Shown here: one piece after another, positions 1 to 5,345 of the stretch
How positions within the stretch are numbered: position 1 is the first letter of the stretch
Layout of the letters: each line of letters opens with the position of its first letter
Origin: Chitinophagales bacterium
Lineage (GTDB): Bacteria > Bacteroidota > Bacteroidia > Chitinophagales > UBA10324
Assembly: GCA_013695775.1 (NCBI GenBank)
Contig: JACCZV010000126.1
Location: 1-5,345 of the forward strand
Length of the DNA stretch: 5,345 nt
Direction of reading: 5' to 3'
Program-made: the position numbers and the translations under genes
Notes under the pieces: generated by a model
What the model saw: the letters and a program-made list of their open reading frames with translations, nothing else
Told to the model about the DNA's origin: nothing
The model's database searches: none

Positions 1-611
1 GAGGTAGCCACAACAGCACGAACCATCCCACGTAAAAAACGATCAGCACTGATGGTGAAGTGTAGTACATTCCGGGAGGGATCTGATTTCCAGTGCGCCT
101 CTGTAATGTTGCAAAAGGTTGTTTTTACGTGTGTTCTTTTTTTACTGAAAGCGGCAAAGTCCCTCTGTGATTTTAAATATCCCGCAGCTTCATTCAGCTT
201 TTCTGCAGAGAGTTCTGAGTATGGATAAAAAGAGCTGAATTCTGTCAGAAAGGGATTTTTATTGTAGCAGATAAGATATTCATATGTCCTACTGATGGCG
301 TCGAACCGCGCATTGAAGTTATCGCCAACTGTAAATACATTTCTTACAGCAATGTCAACCGGCAACAGAAAATTCAGGCGTCGAAGAAAAGATGCAGCTA
401 ATTTTTTAGATGTATCGAAATGTGCGAAGTTTTGCCTGGCATGTACTCCGGAATCAGTTCTTCCTGATGCCATTACAGTCACCTGCTCCTGCAAAAGCAT
501 TGAAAGTTTTTCATTCACTACGCGCTGAATGGTGTTTGATGTATTCTTTTGTACCTGCCAGCCATCGTAACCGGTGCCTTTGTATGAGAGTTCAACAACG
601 TACCGTGACAA
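1..611 (-). CDS. truA: tRNA pseudouridine(38-40) synthase TruA, TTG start, C-terminus cut by window edge
   Basis: TruA isomerises uridine to pseudouridine at positions 38-40 of the tRNA anticodon stem-loop, in the cytoplasm. Translating the minus strand gives 203 complete codons beginning MSRYVVELSYKGTGYDGWQ, the usual TruA N-terminus. The catalytic motif GRTDSGVHA lies at residues 50-58 with the nucleophile Asp53 (equivalent to Asp60 of E. coli). Further conserved blocks are RTYEYL at 108-113, FAAFSK at 152-157 and DRFLRGMVR at 190-198. The family is usually about 245-270 residues, so roughly 45 C-terminal residues lie off the left edge. The start is chosen as TTG at 611-609. An in-frame TAA (635-633) lies eight codons upstream, no ATG or GTG falls between, and the first in-frame ATG (residue 38) would remove conserved sequence. 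No Shine-Dalgarno is visible. The gene lies 87 bp downstream of the thiolase on the same strand. The family call is very secure; the exact start is slightly less so. Confidence 0.95.
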   Translation of the reverse strand, partial: MSRYVVELSYKGTGYDGWQVQKNTSNTIQRVVNEKLSMLLQEQVTVMASGRTDSGVHARQNFAHFDTSKKLAASFLRRLNFLLPVDIAVRNVFTVGDNFNARFDAISRTYEYLICYNKNPFLTEFSSFYPYSELSAEKLNEAAGYLKSQRDFAAFSKKRTHVKTTFCNITEAHWKSDPSRNVLHFTISADRFLRGMVRAVVAT

Positions 612-638
612 AAGGAAAGGTGCTTTTTGAAGTTAACT

Positions 639-683
639 GATGATAAATTAGAAAATGAAATTTCAAAATCCGGATGATAAATT
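639..683. repeat. Short direct repeat in the thiolase-truA gap
   Basis: The 11-mer GATGATAAATT occurs at 639-649 and again at 673-683, 34 bp apart, inside the 87-bp space between the thiolase stop and the truA start. The downstream copy, in the truA direction, ends about 28 bp before the truA TTG. No intrinsic terminator is evident in this gap, so read-through from the thiolase into truA is possible. The repeat could be a regulator site or chance in AT-rich DNA; no function can be assigned. Confidence 0.4.
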
Positions 684-698
684 CAGATCGATCAGATA

Positions 699-1895
699 TT
701 ATATTGCCTCATATAATATTGCAGCTCCCTGCCCTACTCCCACACACATTGTAGCCAGTCCATACCTGCATTTTCTTCTTTTCATTTCATGCAACAATGT
801 GGCGGAGATGCGGGCTCCGCTGCAGCCCAGCGGATGGCCAAGGGCTATCGCACCGCCATTTACATTCACTTTTTCAGGATCCAGCTTTAACTCTCTGATG
901 CATGCAATGGACTGCGAGGCGAAGGCCTCATTCAGCTCTATAAGGTCGAGCGATAGGGATTTCAGCCCTGCACGCCTCAAAACTTTTTCTGTGGCTGGAA
1001 CAGGACCCATCCCCATGTATGCAGGATCAACTCCCGCCACAGCCATGGCAGCAACGCGCGCGAGGGGCTGCAGCTTCTGTTCTTTAATAACCTGTTCAGA
1101 GGCGAGCAGAAGGATAGCAGCTCCATCATTGATGCCTGAAGAATTCCCTGCCGTCACAGTTCCATCTTTACTGAAGGCAGGTTTAAGGGTAGAAAGTTTT
1201 TCAAGATTTGTTGCACGCGGATGTTCATCTTTATGAACCATCATAGCTTCTCCTTTTTCATCCGTTGTTGTAACAGGAATTATTTCATCTGCAAACTTTC
1301 CTGCATCATAAGCTTGCTGGTATTTTTTCTGTGATTCGAAAGCAAACATATCCTGATCTTCTCTTGATATCTTATATTTTTTAGCCACATTCTCTGCCGT
1401 TTCACCCATAGAAAAAGGATAATATCTATCAGACAGTTTTTCATTTAAAAATCTCCACCCGATGGTGGTGTCATAAATCTCAGCTTTTCTGCTGAAGGCA
1501 TTTTCAGATTTTCCCATCACAAAAGGCGCACGGCTCATGCTCTCAACTCCGCCTGCCAAATAAATTTCTCCGTCTCCTGTTTTAATGGCTCTTGAAGCAT
1601 TCATTATTGCATCAAGCCCGCTGGCACACAAGCGATTTACTGTAGAACCGGCAATGTGGACAGGCAAGCCTGCCAGCAGCAGTGCCATGCGCGCCACATT
1701 ACGGTTGTCTTCACCCGCCTGATTCGCATCTCCTAAAATAACATCCTCAATGCTATTCGCATCTATGTGCTGATTTCTTTCCATCAATGCACTTATCAGG
1801 AATGCAGCTAAATCATCCGGGCGAATTCGGCTTAACGCTCCACCATACTTACCAATGGGTGTCCGTAGAGCATCCACTACATACACGTCCTTCAT
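699..1895 (-). CDS. pcaF: 3-oxoadipyl-CoA thiolase (acetyl-CoA C-acyltransferase, PcaF/PaaJ type)
   Basis: This thiolase is predicted to cleave 3-oxoadipyl-CoA with CoA to succinyl-CoA and acetyl-CoA, the last step of the beta-ketoadipate and phenylacetate pathways, in the cytoplasm. The 398-residue length matches the family (about 400). The catalytic set is complete: nucleophile Cys90 in NRLCASG, NEAF at 322-325, His354 in GHPLG and Cys384 in CVGVGQG. Features resembling PcaF/PaaJ rather than generic acetoacetyl-CoA thiolases are the start VYVVDALRTPIGKYGGALS, ANQAGEDNRNVARMA at 57-71, the loop SRAPFVMGK (121-129) and DTTIGWRF (142-149). The ATG at 1895 gives the normal N-terminus, with no Shine-Dalgarno ahead of it. 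It is transcribed divergently from the DUF4293 gene. No other paa or pca gene is visible, so a role in general fatty-acid or acetyl-CoA metabolism remains possible; the thiolase family call is certain and the substrate is inferred. Confidence 0.93.
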   Translation of the reverse strand: MKDVYVVDALRTPIGKYGGALSRIRPDDLAAFLISALMERNQHIDANSIEDVILGDANQAGEDNRNVARMALLLAGLPVHIAGSTVNRLCASGLDAIMNASRAIKTGDGEIYLAGGVESMSRAPFVMGKSENAFSRKAEIYDTTIGWRFLNEKLSDRYYPFSMGETAENVAKKYKISREDQDMFAFESQKKYQQAYDAGKFADEIIPVTTTDEKGEAMMVHKDEHPRATNLEKLSTLKPAFSKDGTVTAGNSSGINDGAAILLLASEQVIKEQKLQPLARVAAMAVAGVDPAYMGMGPVPATEKVLRRAGLKSLSLDLIELNEAFASQSIACIRELKLDPEKVNVNGGAIALGHPLGCSGARISATLLHEMKRRKCRYGLATMCVGVGQGAAILYEAI

Positions 1896-1907
1896 AAAAA
1901 CTTATTA

Positions 1908-1924
1908 TTTTGCCGTGAGCAAAA
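1908..1924. repeat. Small inverted repeat at the predicted thiolase transcription start
   Basis: TTTTGC (1908-1913) and GCAAAA (1919-1924) form a perfect 6-bp inverted repeat with a 5-nt centre. It overlaps the -7-like box and the expected start of the thiolase transcript, a position where a repressor could bind. Six base pairs in AT-rich DNA can arise by chance, so an operator role is only a suggestion. Confidence 0.3.
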
Positions 1925-1952
1925 ATACTTATACAAGACATAACCCTGACAA
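1920..1952 (-). promoter_or_regulatory. Candidate Bacteroidota-type promoter for the thiolase
   Basis: Read on the minus strand, TATTTTTG (1927-1920) matches the Bacteroidota -7 consensus TAnnTTTG exactly. A TTG (1952-1950) lies 22 bp upstream as a possible -33 element, slightly longer than the usual spacing of about 19-21. Transcription would start near 1913-1915, giving a leader of about 20 nt before the thiolase ATG. It sits in the 97-bp divergent region; I see no equally good promoter for the plus-strand DUF4293 gene. Confidence 0.45.
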
Positions 1953-1992
1953 TATGGATGCTCTTCTGACCAACATTTAAAGCCTGAATAAG

Positions 1993-2430
1993 ATGATTCA
2001 ACGCATTCAAACCGTTTTTCTCCTATTATCACTTGCACTGTTGATACCTTTGTTTTTTCTACCGATTTGGGAGGCAGCAGGTTCTTACAACCAGACCGGC
2101 AAGATGAACGTGGTAGAGGGAGGCACGCATTTTTTTTTAATTCCTATTCTAGCACTGCTGGTGATCGCACACCTCATAACCATTTTTTCTTATAAAAGAC
2201 GAAACAGACAGAAGCAGCTCTGTGTAGGAAATATTTTCTTATTTATAATATTTATACTCGCAGCCCTACTGGTGCTTCAGCTTGAAAACCAGATTTTTCA
2301 ACGATTAAACCTTAGGGAGTTTCGTCCTGCTTTTATTCTGCCGCTGTTCGGAATCATCTTTAATCTATTTGCCAGAAATGCAATAAGGAAAGATGAGTCA
2401 TTGCTCCGATCTATGGACCGGCTGAGATAA
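1993..2430 (+). CDS. DUF4293 family four-helix integral membrane protein
   Basis: A 145-residue protein of unknown function assigned to DUF4293, a Bacteroidota family. It opens with MIQRIQTVFLLL and closes with RKDESLLRSMDRLR (132-145); both ends are typical of the family as I remember it. Four hydrophobic segments are visible at about 6-27, 45-67, 77-97 and 112-130. The basic loop KRRNRQK (68-74) and basic C-terminus suggest both termini and the central loop face the cytoplasm. No catalytic motif or cleavable signal peptide is apparent. The ATG at 1993 follows an A-rich leader without a Shine-Dalgarno. It is divergent from the thiolase and separated from recA by 194 bp containing a hairpin, so it is probably its own transcript. 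A run of nine T's (2130-2138) lies within codons for the second helix region. Family call confident; function unknown. Confidence 0.85.
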   Translation: MIQRIQTVFLLLSLALLIPLFFLPIWEAAGSYNQTGKMNVVEGGTHFFLIPILALLVIAHLITIFSYKRRNRQKQLCVGNIFLFIIFILAALLVLQLENQIFQRLNLREFRPAFILPLFGIIFNLFARNAIRKDESLLRSMDRLR

Positions 2431-2448
2431 TTATAGATGCTGACCTTT

Positions 2449-2466
2449 CTTCAATTCTAATTGAAG
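2449..2466 (+). terminator. Hairpin after the DUF4293 gene, possible weak terminator
   Basis: CTTCAATTCTAATTGAAG is a near-perfect palindrome that can fold as a 7-bp stem with a TCTA loop. It starts 19 bp after the DUF4293 stop codon, a sensible position for transcription termination or 3'-end protection. The stem is AT-rich and no T-tract follows, so it does not meet the standard definition of an intrinsic terminator. Confidence 0.3.
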
Positions 2467-2481
2467 CTCAGAAGAGTTTCC

Positions 2482-2512
2482 TTGCGGGAAGAAAAAAAAT
2501 TATTGTATTTTG
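2482..2512 (+). promoter_or_regulatory. Candidate recA promoter
   Basis: A TTG at 2482-2484 and TATTTTG at 2506-2512 are separated by 21 bp, similar to the Bacteroidota TTG / TAnnTTTG arrangement, although the -7-like box is one T short of consensus. Transcription from here would begin near 2519, giving recA an untranslated leader of about 105 nt. A second, weaker candidate is TATGTTTA at 2571-2578, which lacks a suitable upstream TTG. I see no recognisable LexA operator. Assignment is by pattern only. Confidence 0.35.
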
Positions 2513-2624
2513 TTTCTCTACACTCTGTTAATTTTCCGCTTCCAGATGTAAAAAAATAGCTTCAATTGATTATGTTTATAGAATTTAGTTCCCTATTCTT
2601 TATCATTAAACTACAATATTACTT

Positions 2625-3653
2625 ATGGCAACATTGAACCAGGAAAAGCTTAAGGCCTTGAAGCTTACCATGGAAAAGATCGACAAAACTTATGGCAAAG
2701 GCACCATCATGAAGTTAGGTGACACCATGATAGAACCAATAGAGGTGATCTCCACCGGATCACTTGGGTTAGATCTTGCGTTAGGCGTAGGAGGACTTCC
2801 AAAAGGAAGAGTGGTAGAGATATATGGTCCTGAGTCTTCAGGCAAAACCACTCTTGCGATTCATGCCATTGCAGAATCGCAGCGTAAAGGCGGTATTGCA
2901 GCTTTTATTGACGCAGAGCACGCCTTCGATAAGTTATATGCGCAGAAGTTAGGCACGGATGTAGAAAATTTATTGATCTCACAGCCTGATAACGGGGAAC
3001 AGGCTCTGGAGATCGCCGATAACCTGATTCGTTCAGGAGCTATTGACATACTCGTGATAGATTCTGTTGCAGCCTTGGTGCCCCGTGGAGAAATTGAGGG
3101 CGAGATGGGTGATTCCAAAATGGGTTTGCAGGCACGGCTTATGTCGCAAGCGCTGCGAAAGCTTACAGCAACCATCAGCAAAACAGGTTGCTGCTGCATC
3201 TTCATCAACCAGCTTCGTGAGAAGATCGGTGTGATGTTCGGAAATCCTGAAACCACCACAGGAGGAAATGCACTTAAATTTTATGCATCTGTCCGACTGG
3301 ACATCAGGCGCATAGGTCAGATTAAGGATGGTGACAGCATCGTAGGGAATCATGTAAAAGTGAAAGTGGTGAAAAACAAAGTAGCGCCGCCCTTCCGTTT
3401 TGCAGAATTCGACATCATGTATGGTGCAGGCATCTCTAAAGTCGGTGAAATTGTAGACATGGGTGTTGAACTTGGCATCGTGCAAAAGAGTGGATCCTGG
3501 TTTAGCTATGATGGCGATAAATTAGGGCAGGGGCGGGATGCAGTAAAGCAACTGTTAAACGACAACCCTGAGCTCGCAGATGAAATCGAAAAAAAGATCA
3601 AGGATAAGGTGATGCTTGCATTGCACCCGCTTCCTGTAGAGAAAGAGGAATAG
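2625..3653 (+). CDS. recA: Recombinase RecA
   Basis: RecA forms ATP-dependent filaments on single-stranded DNA, catalyses homologous pairing and strand exchange, and as a filament triggers LexA self-cleavage in bacteria with an SOS response. The 342-residue length is typical. From the N-terminus: the polymerisation helix with LKLTMEKIDKTYGKG (12-26), Walker A GPESSGKT (68-75), catalytic Glu98 in DAEHA, Walker B LVIDS (143-147), DNA-binding loop L1 around 157-166, and loop L2 from about 196 to 211, after Gln196 in FINQLREK. TTTGGNALKFYASVRLDIR (211-229) is the usual core block. The C-terminal tail is short and ends in acidic KEE. There is no intein or frameshift. The ATG at 2625 gives the standard N-terminus; the upstream region lacks a Shine-Dalgarno. 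It appears to be a single-gene transcript, with a repeat-rich gap downstream and no clear intrinsic terminator. Confidence 0.99.
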   Translation: MATLNQEKLKALKLTMEKIDKTYGKGTIMKLGDTMIEPIEVISTGSLGLDLALGVGGLPKGRVVEIYGPESSGKTTLAIHAIAESQRKGGIAAFIDAEHAFDKLYAQKLGTDVENLLISQPDNGEQALEIADNLIRSGAIDILVIDSVAALVPRGEIEGEMGDSKMGLQARLMSQALRKLTATISKTGCCCIFINQLREKIGVMFGNPETTTGGNALKFYASVRLDIRRIGQIKDGDSIVGNHVKVKVVKNKVAPPFRFAEFDIMYGAGISKVGEIVDMGVELGIVQKSGSWFSYDGDKLGQGRDAVKQLLNDNPELADEIEKKIKDKVMLALHPLPVEKEE

Positions 3654-3673
3654 TATAGTTATTCAATAATTAA

Positions 3674-3836
3674 ATAATCTGTATTCACGCCATGAGGGAC
3701 TCTACCCGTAATCTCATCTGTCGACGGCGTCATTCCAGGCTTCTTAATCTTATAGAATGGTATACTTTCATAATCTGTCTCAGGCGTCATGGCAGGCTCG
3801 ACCCGCATCTCATAAGATAGAATTCGATACTTTTAA
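3674..3836. repeat. Three degenerate tandem REP-like repeat units between recA and osmC
   Basis: Three related copies can be aligned by eye, anchored at ATCTGT (3677, 3716 and 3773). Each continues into GC(G)(T/C)CAT, and the first and third go on to CTC(T/G)ACCCG then ATCTCAT (3711-3717 and 3807-3813). Over 3716-3742 against 3773-3799, 21 of 27 bases agree. The second copy lacks the ACCCG segment but shares a tail of the form AGAAT..TATACTTT (3753-3767) with AGAATTCGATACTTT (3819-3833) of the third. The core GGCTCGACCC of copy three looks like a decayed palindrome of the CCGGG-loop-CCCGG kind found in intergenic REP elements. No open frame or transposase is present. They most likely are remnants of a dispersed non-coding repeat; a terminator or RNA role is possible but not shown. 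Confidence 0.6.
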
Positions 3837-3871
3837 TATTAATCATTCAAAAAACACTTACATAAAATCAA

Positions 3872-4285
3872 ATGAAACGTACAGCAACTGCCGTTTGGAA
3901 CGGCTCAGGAAAAGAAGGTAAAGGCACACTTTCTACACAGAGTGGAGTGTTGAAAGAGGGACAGTATTCATATAAAACACGGTTCGAGCAAGGCATCGGA
4001 ACAAATCCCGAAGAACTGATCGGCGCGGCGCATGCGGGATGCTTTACCATGAAGCTTACTTTTTTGTTGGGTGAAGCGGGATTTACTCCCGACTCAATAG
4101 AGACCAATGCAGCAATCACACTTGAAGGCGGAGCAATAATGGAATCTCACCTCTCCGTAAAGGCAACTGTTCCAGGGATTACACCTGAGCAATTTCAGGA
4201 ATGTGCGGAAGATGCTAAGCTGAATTGTCCTGTATCAAAAGCCTTAAATATGAATATTACCATGGATGCTACTCTCACCAGTTAG
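3872..4285 (+). CDS. osmC: OsmC/Ohr-family peroxiredoxin (OsmC type)
   Basis: Members of this family reduce organic hydroperoxides with a reactive cysteine pair, usually recycled by dihydrolipoyl thiols, in the cytoplasm. The 137-residue protein has the full set of landmarks: a start resembling E. coli OsmC, Arg37 in KTRFEQG, TNPEELIGAAHAGCF (44-58) with the peroxidatic Cys57 and a Glu at 47-48, and the resolving Cys119 in NCPVSKAL. The wording of these motifs favours the OsmC branch over Ohr. The ATG at 3872 fits the family N-terminus and sits behind an A-rich leader with no Shine-Dalgarno. It is flanked by the repeat cluster upstream and a strong terminator downstream, so it should be expressed alone. 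TACTTTTA (3828-3835), in the tail of the last repeat unit, resembles a Bacteroidota -7 box, but no TTG stands at the right distance. Confidence 0.95.
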   Translation: MKRTATAVWNGSGKEGKGTLSTQSGVLKEGQYSYKTRFEQGIGTNPEELIGAAHAGCFTMKLTFLLGEAGFTPDSIETNAAITLEGGAIMESHLSVKATVPGITPEQFQECAEDAKLNCPVSKALNMNITMDATLTS

Positions 4286-4307
4286 CCTCTTATTTACTAA
4301 TAAATAT

Positions 4308-4351
4308 TGCGCCTGTGAATGATCCTCTCGTCAGCAGGCGCATTTTATTTT
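4308..4351 (+). terminator. Intrinsic (Rho-independent) terminator of osmC
   Basis: TGCGCCTG (4308-4315) pairs perfectly with CAGGCGCA (4335-4342) to give an 8-bp GC-rich stem. The 19-nt loop can be tightened by TGA/TCA pairing with one bulged G. TTTTATTTT (4343-4351) follows immediately. It begins 23 bp after the osmC stop and ends 45 bp before the next start, so it separates osmC from the YifB gene. Confidence 0.85.
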
Positions 4352-4396
4352 CATATGCTTATCTTACAATGTTCTATGCTCTAATTTATTATATGT

Positions 4397-5345
4397 ATGC
4401 ATGAAGAATCTGCAGAAGTATTTGAATCTGATGACCCGAGAAGCACGCTGGTAAAAACCTTCGGCAGTGCCGTGCATGGCATTGATGCACTTACCATCAC
4501 TGCGGAGGTAAGCGTAGGGCAGGGAATGAATTATTATTTAGTAGGGTTGCCCGATAACGCTGTCAAAGAATCACTTCAGCGCATAGAAGCTGCAATAAAA
4601 TATTGCGGATACCGAATGCCTCGCCGAAAGGTAGTGATCAACCTCGCACCTGCCGACATACGAAAAGAGGGCTCTGCATACGACCTAACCATGGCTGTTG
4701 GCATCCTAGCTGCATCGAGCCAGGTAGATGCTTCCAAGATAAGCCGCTACATCATTATGGGGGAACTCTCTCTTGACGGCTCACTGCAACCCATCAAAGG
4801 CGCACTGCCCATTGCCATTCAAGCACGCAAAGAGGAGTTTGAGGGTTTCATCCTGCCAAAACAGAATGCCCGCGAAGCAGGTATCGTCAGCAACTTAAAG
4901 GTGTATGGTGCCGAAAGCATCTCGGAGGTGATTCAGTTTCTAAATGGTGATAAAATTCTTGAGCAAACCATCATTGATACAAGAAAAGAATTCGCAAGTC
5001 AGCAGAACCATCTCGACGTAGATTTTTCAGATGTGAAAGGTCAGGAGAACATCAAGCGTGCCCTGGAGATAGCTGCTGCGGGTGGTCACAACGTGATTCT
5101 TATTGGTCCGCCGGGTGCCGGAAAAACGATGCTTGCAAAGCGACTTCCAACCATCCTGCCACCACTCTCCTTATATGAAGCCCTGGAGACCACGAAGATC
5201 CATTCTGTTGCGGGAAAGCTTCCGACGGAAGCATCGCTGGTTTCTGTACGTCCTTTTCGCTCCCCTCATCATACCATAAGTGATGTGGCCCTGGTAGGGG
5301 GAGGTAACAATCCGCAGCCGGGGGAAATCTCGCTTGCGCATAATG
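4397..5345 (+). CDS. yifB: YifB/ComM-family Mg-chelatase-like AAA+ ATPase, C-terminus cut by window edge
   Basis: The first 316 codons are present and no stop occurs before the right edge; the family is usually about 500-510 residues. The N-terminal half is the Lon-protease-like ChlI domain (about 20-185), with VKTFGSAVHGIDA at 19-31, VGLPDNAVKES at 49-59 and GELSLDGSLQPIKGALPIA (about 129-147). The Mg-chelatase AAA+ module opens at DVKGQ (212-216) and has Walker A GPPGAGKT at 237-244, then RPFRSPHHT. Walker B would lie just past the edge, since the window stops at SLAHN. ComM homologues are hexameric helicases that promote branch migration during natural transformation; they are not magnesium chelatases. 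The ATG at 4397 is chosen because an in-frame TAA lies at 4382-4384. It adds an acidic 17-residue leader before the point where most homologues begin, which here is a CTG (4448). Confident family call, inferred role. Confidence 0.93.
   Translation, partial: MHEESAEVFESDDPRSTLVKTFGSAVHGIDALTITAEVSVGQGMNYYLVGLPDNAVKESLQRIEAAIKYCGYRMPRRKVVINLAPADIRKEGSAYDLTMAVGILAASSQVDASKISRYIIMGELSLDGSLQPIKGALPIAIQARKEEFEGFILPKQNAREAGIVSNLKVYGAESISEVIQFLNGDKILEQTIIDTRKEFASQQNHLDVDFSDVKGQENIKRALEIAAAGGHNVILIGPPGAGKTMLAKRLPTILPPLSLYEALETTKIHSVAGKLPTEASLVSVRPFRSPHHTISDVALVGGGNNPQPGEISLAHN

Noticed and set aside
295..640. Two overlapping plus-strand open frames of 76-77 codons
   Set aside because: Both are antisense to truA, whose conserved motifs occupy the same bases; their products resemble nothing I know.
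655..1236. A 193-codon open frame on the plus strand
   Set aside because: It lies antisense to the thiolase, which has complete catalytic motifs; the frame's product has no recognisable domain and is Ser/Pro/Ala-rich, as expected of a shadow frame.
3180..3203. Triple cysteine in RecA (Cys189-191), considered as an unusual metal or redox site
   Set aside because: The stretch lies on the buried strand before FINQLRE, and to my recollection similar Cys-rich sequence occurs in Bacteroidota RecA proteins, so it is probably ordinary for the phylum.
2861..3485. Two minus-strand open frames of 132 and 150 codons
   Set aside because: They are antisense shadows inside recA with no family resemblance.
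3674..3836. CRISPR array or riboswitch in the recA-osmC gap
   Set aside because: The copies are too diverged and irregularly spaced for a CRISPR array, and no known riboswitch core is recognisable; decayed dispersed repeats explain the pattern better.
3868..4119. A minus-strand open frame of 83 codons
   Set aside because: It is an antisense shadow of osmC.
5105..5128. Magnesium chelatase (chlorophyll synthesis) as the function of the last gene
   Set aside because: The Walker A region matches the Mg-chelatase AAA+ family, but the preceding Lon-like ChlI domain places the protein in the YifB/ComM group, and no tetrapyrrole gene is nearby.

Overview
The window is an ordinary chromosomal housekeeping segment, most likely from a member of the Bacteroidota. 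Three things point there. A DUF4293 membrane protein, a family I know only from that phylum, is present. None of the genes has a recognisable Shine-Dalgarno sequence; they have A/T-rich leaders instead. Two candidate promoters resemble the TTG / TAnnTTTG pattern of the Bacteroidota primary sigma factor. Base composition looks moderate to slightly AT-rich by eye, and I cannot name a genus.

Layout. Bases 1-611 (minus strand) hold most of truA, a tRNA pseudouridine synthase that begins with TTG and runs off the left edge. Upstream of it on the same strand is a complete thiolase of the 3-oxoadipyl-CoA type (699-1895). A 97-bp divergent intergenic region separates the thiolase from a plus-strand DUF4293 gene (1993-2430). 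A 194-bp gap with a hairpin and a plausible promoter precedes recA (2625-3653). The 218-bp gap after recA carries three decayed tandem copies of a partly palindromic, REP-like repeat. A single-gene OsmC/Ohr-family peroxidase follows (3872-4285) and ends in a strong intrinsic terminator (4308-4351). The window closes with the first 316 codons of a YifB/ComM-type Mg-chelatase-like AAA+ ATPase (from 4397), cut by the right edge.

The genes do not form a single pathway. They cover tRNA modification (TruA), aromatic or phenylacetate catabolism (thiolase), homologous recombination and SOS signalling (RecA), organic hydroperoxide detoxification (OsmC) and a probable DNA-processing helicase (YifB/ComM). 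RecA and YifB/ComM could be linked functionally, because ComM in naturally transformable bacteria acts on recombination intermediates, but a separate gene and a terminator lie between them.

I found no convincing undescribed system. The items most worth a second look are the degenerate repeat cluster after recA, the non-ATG start of truA, the uncertain N-terminus of the YifB protein and a 9-T tract inside the DUF4293 gene.
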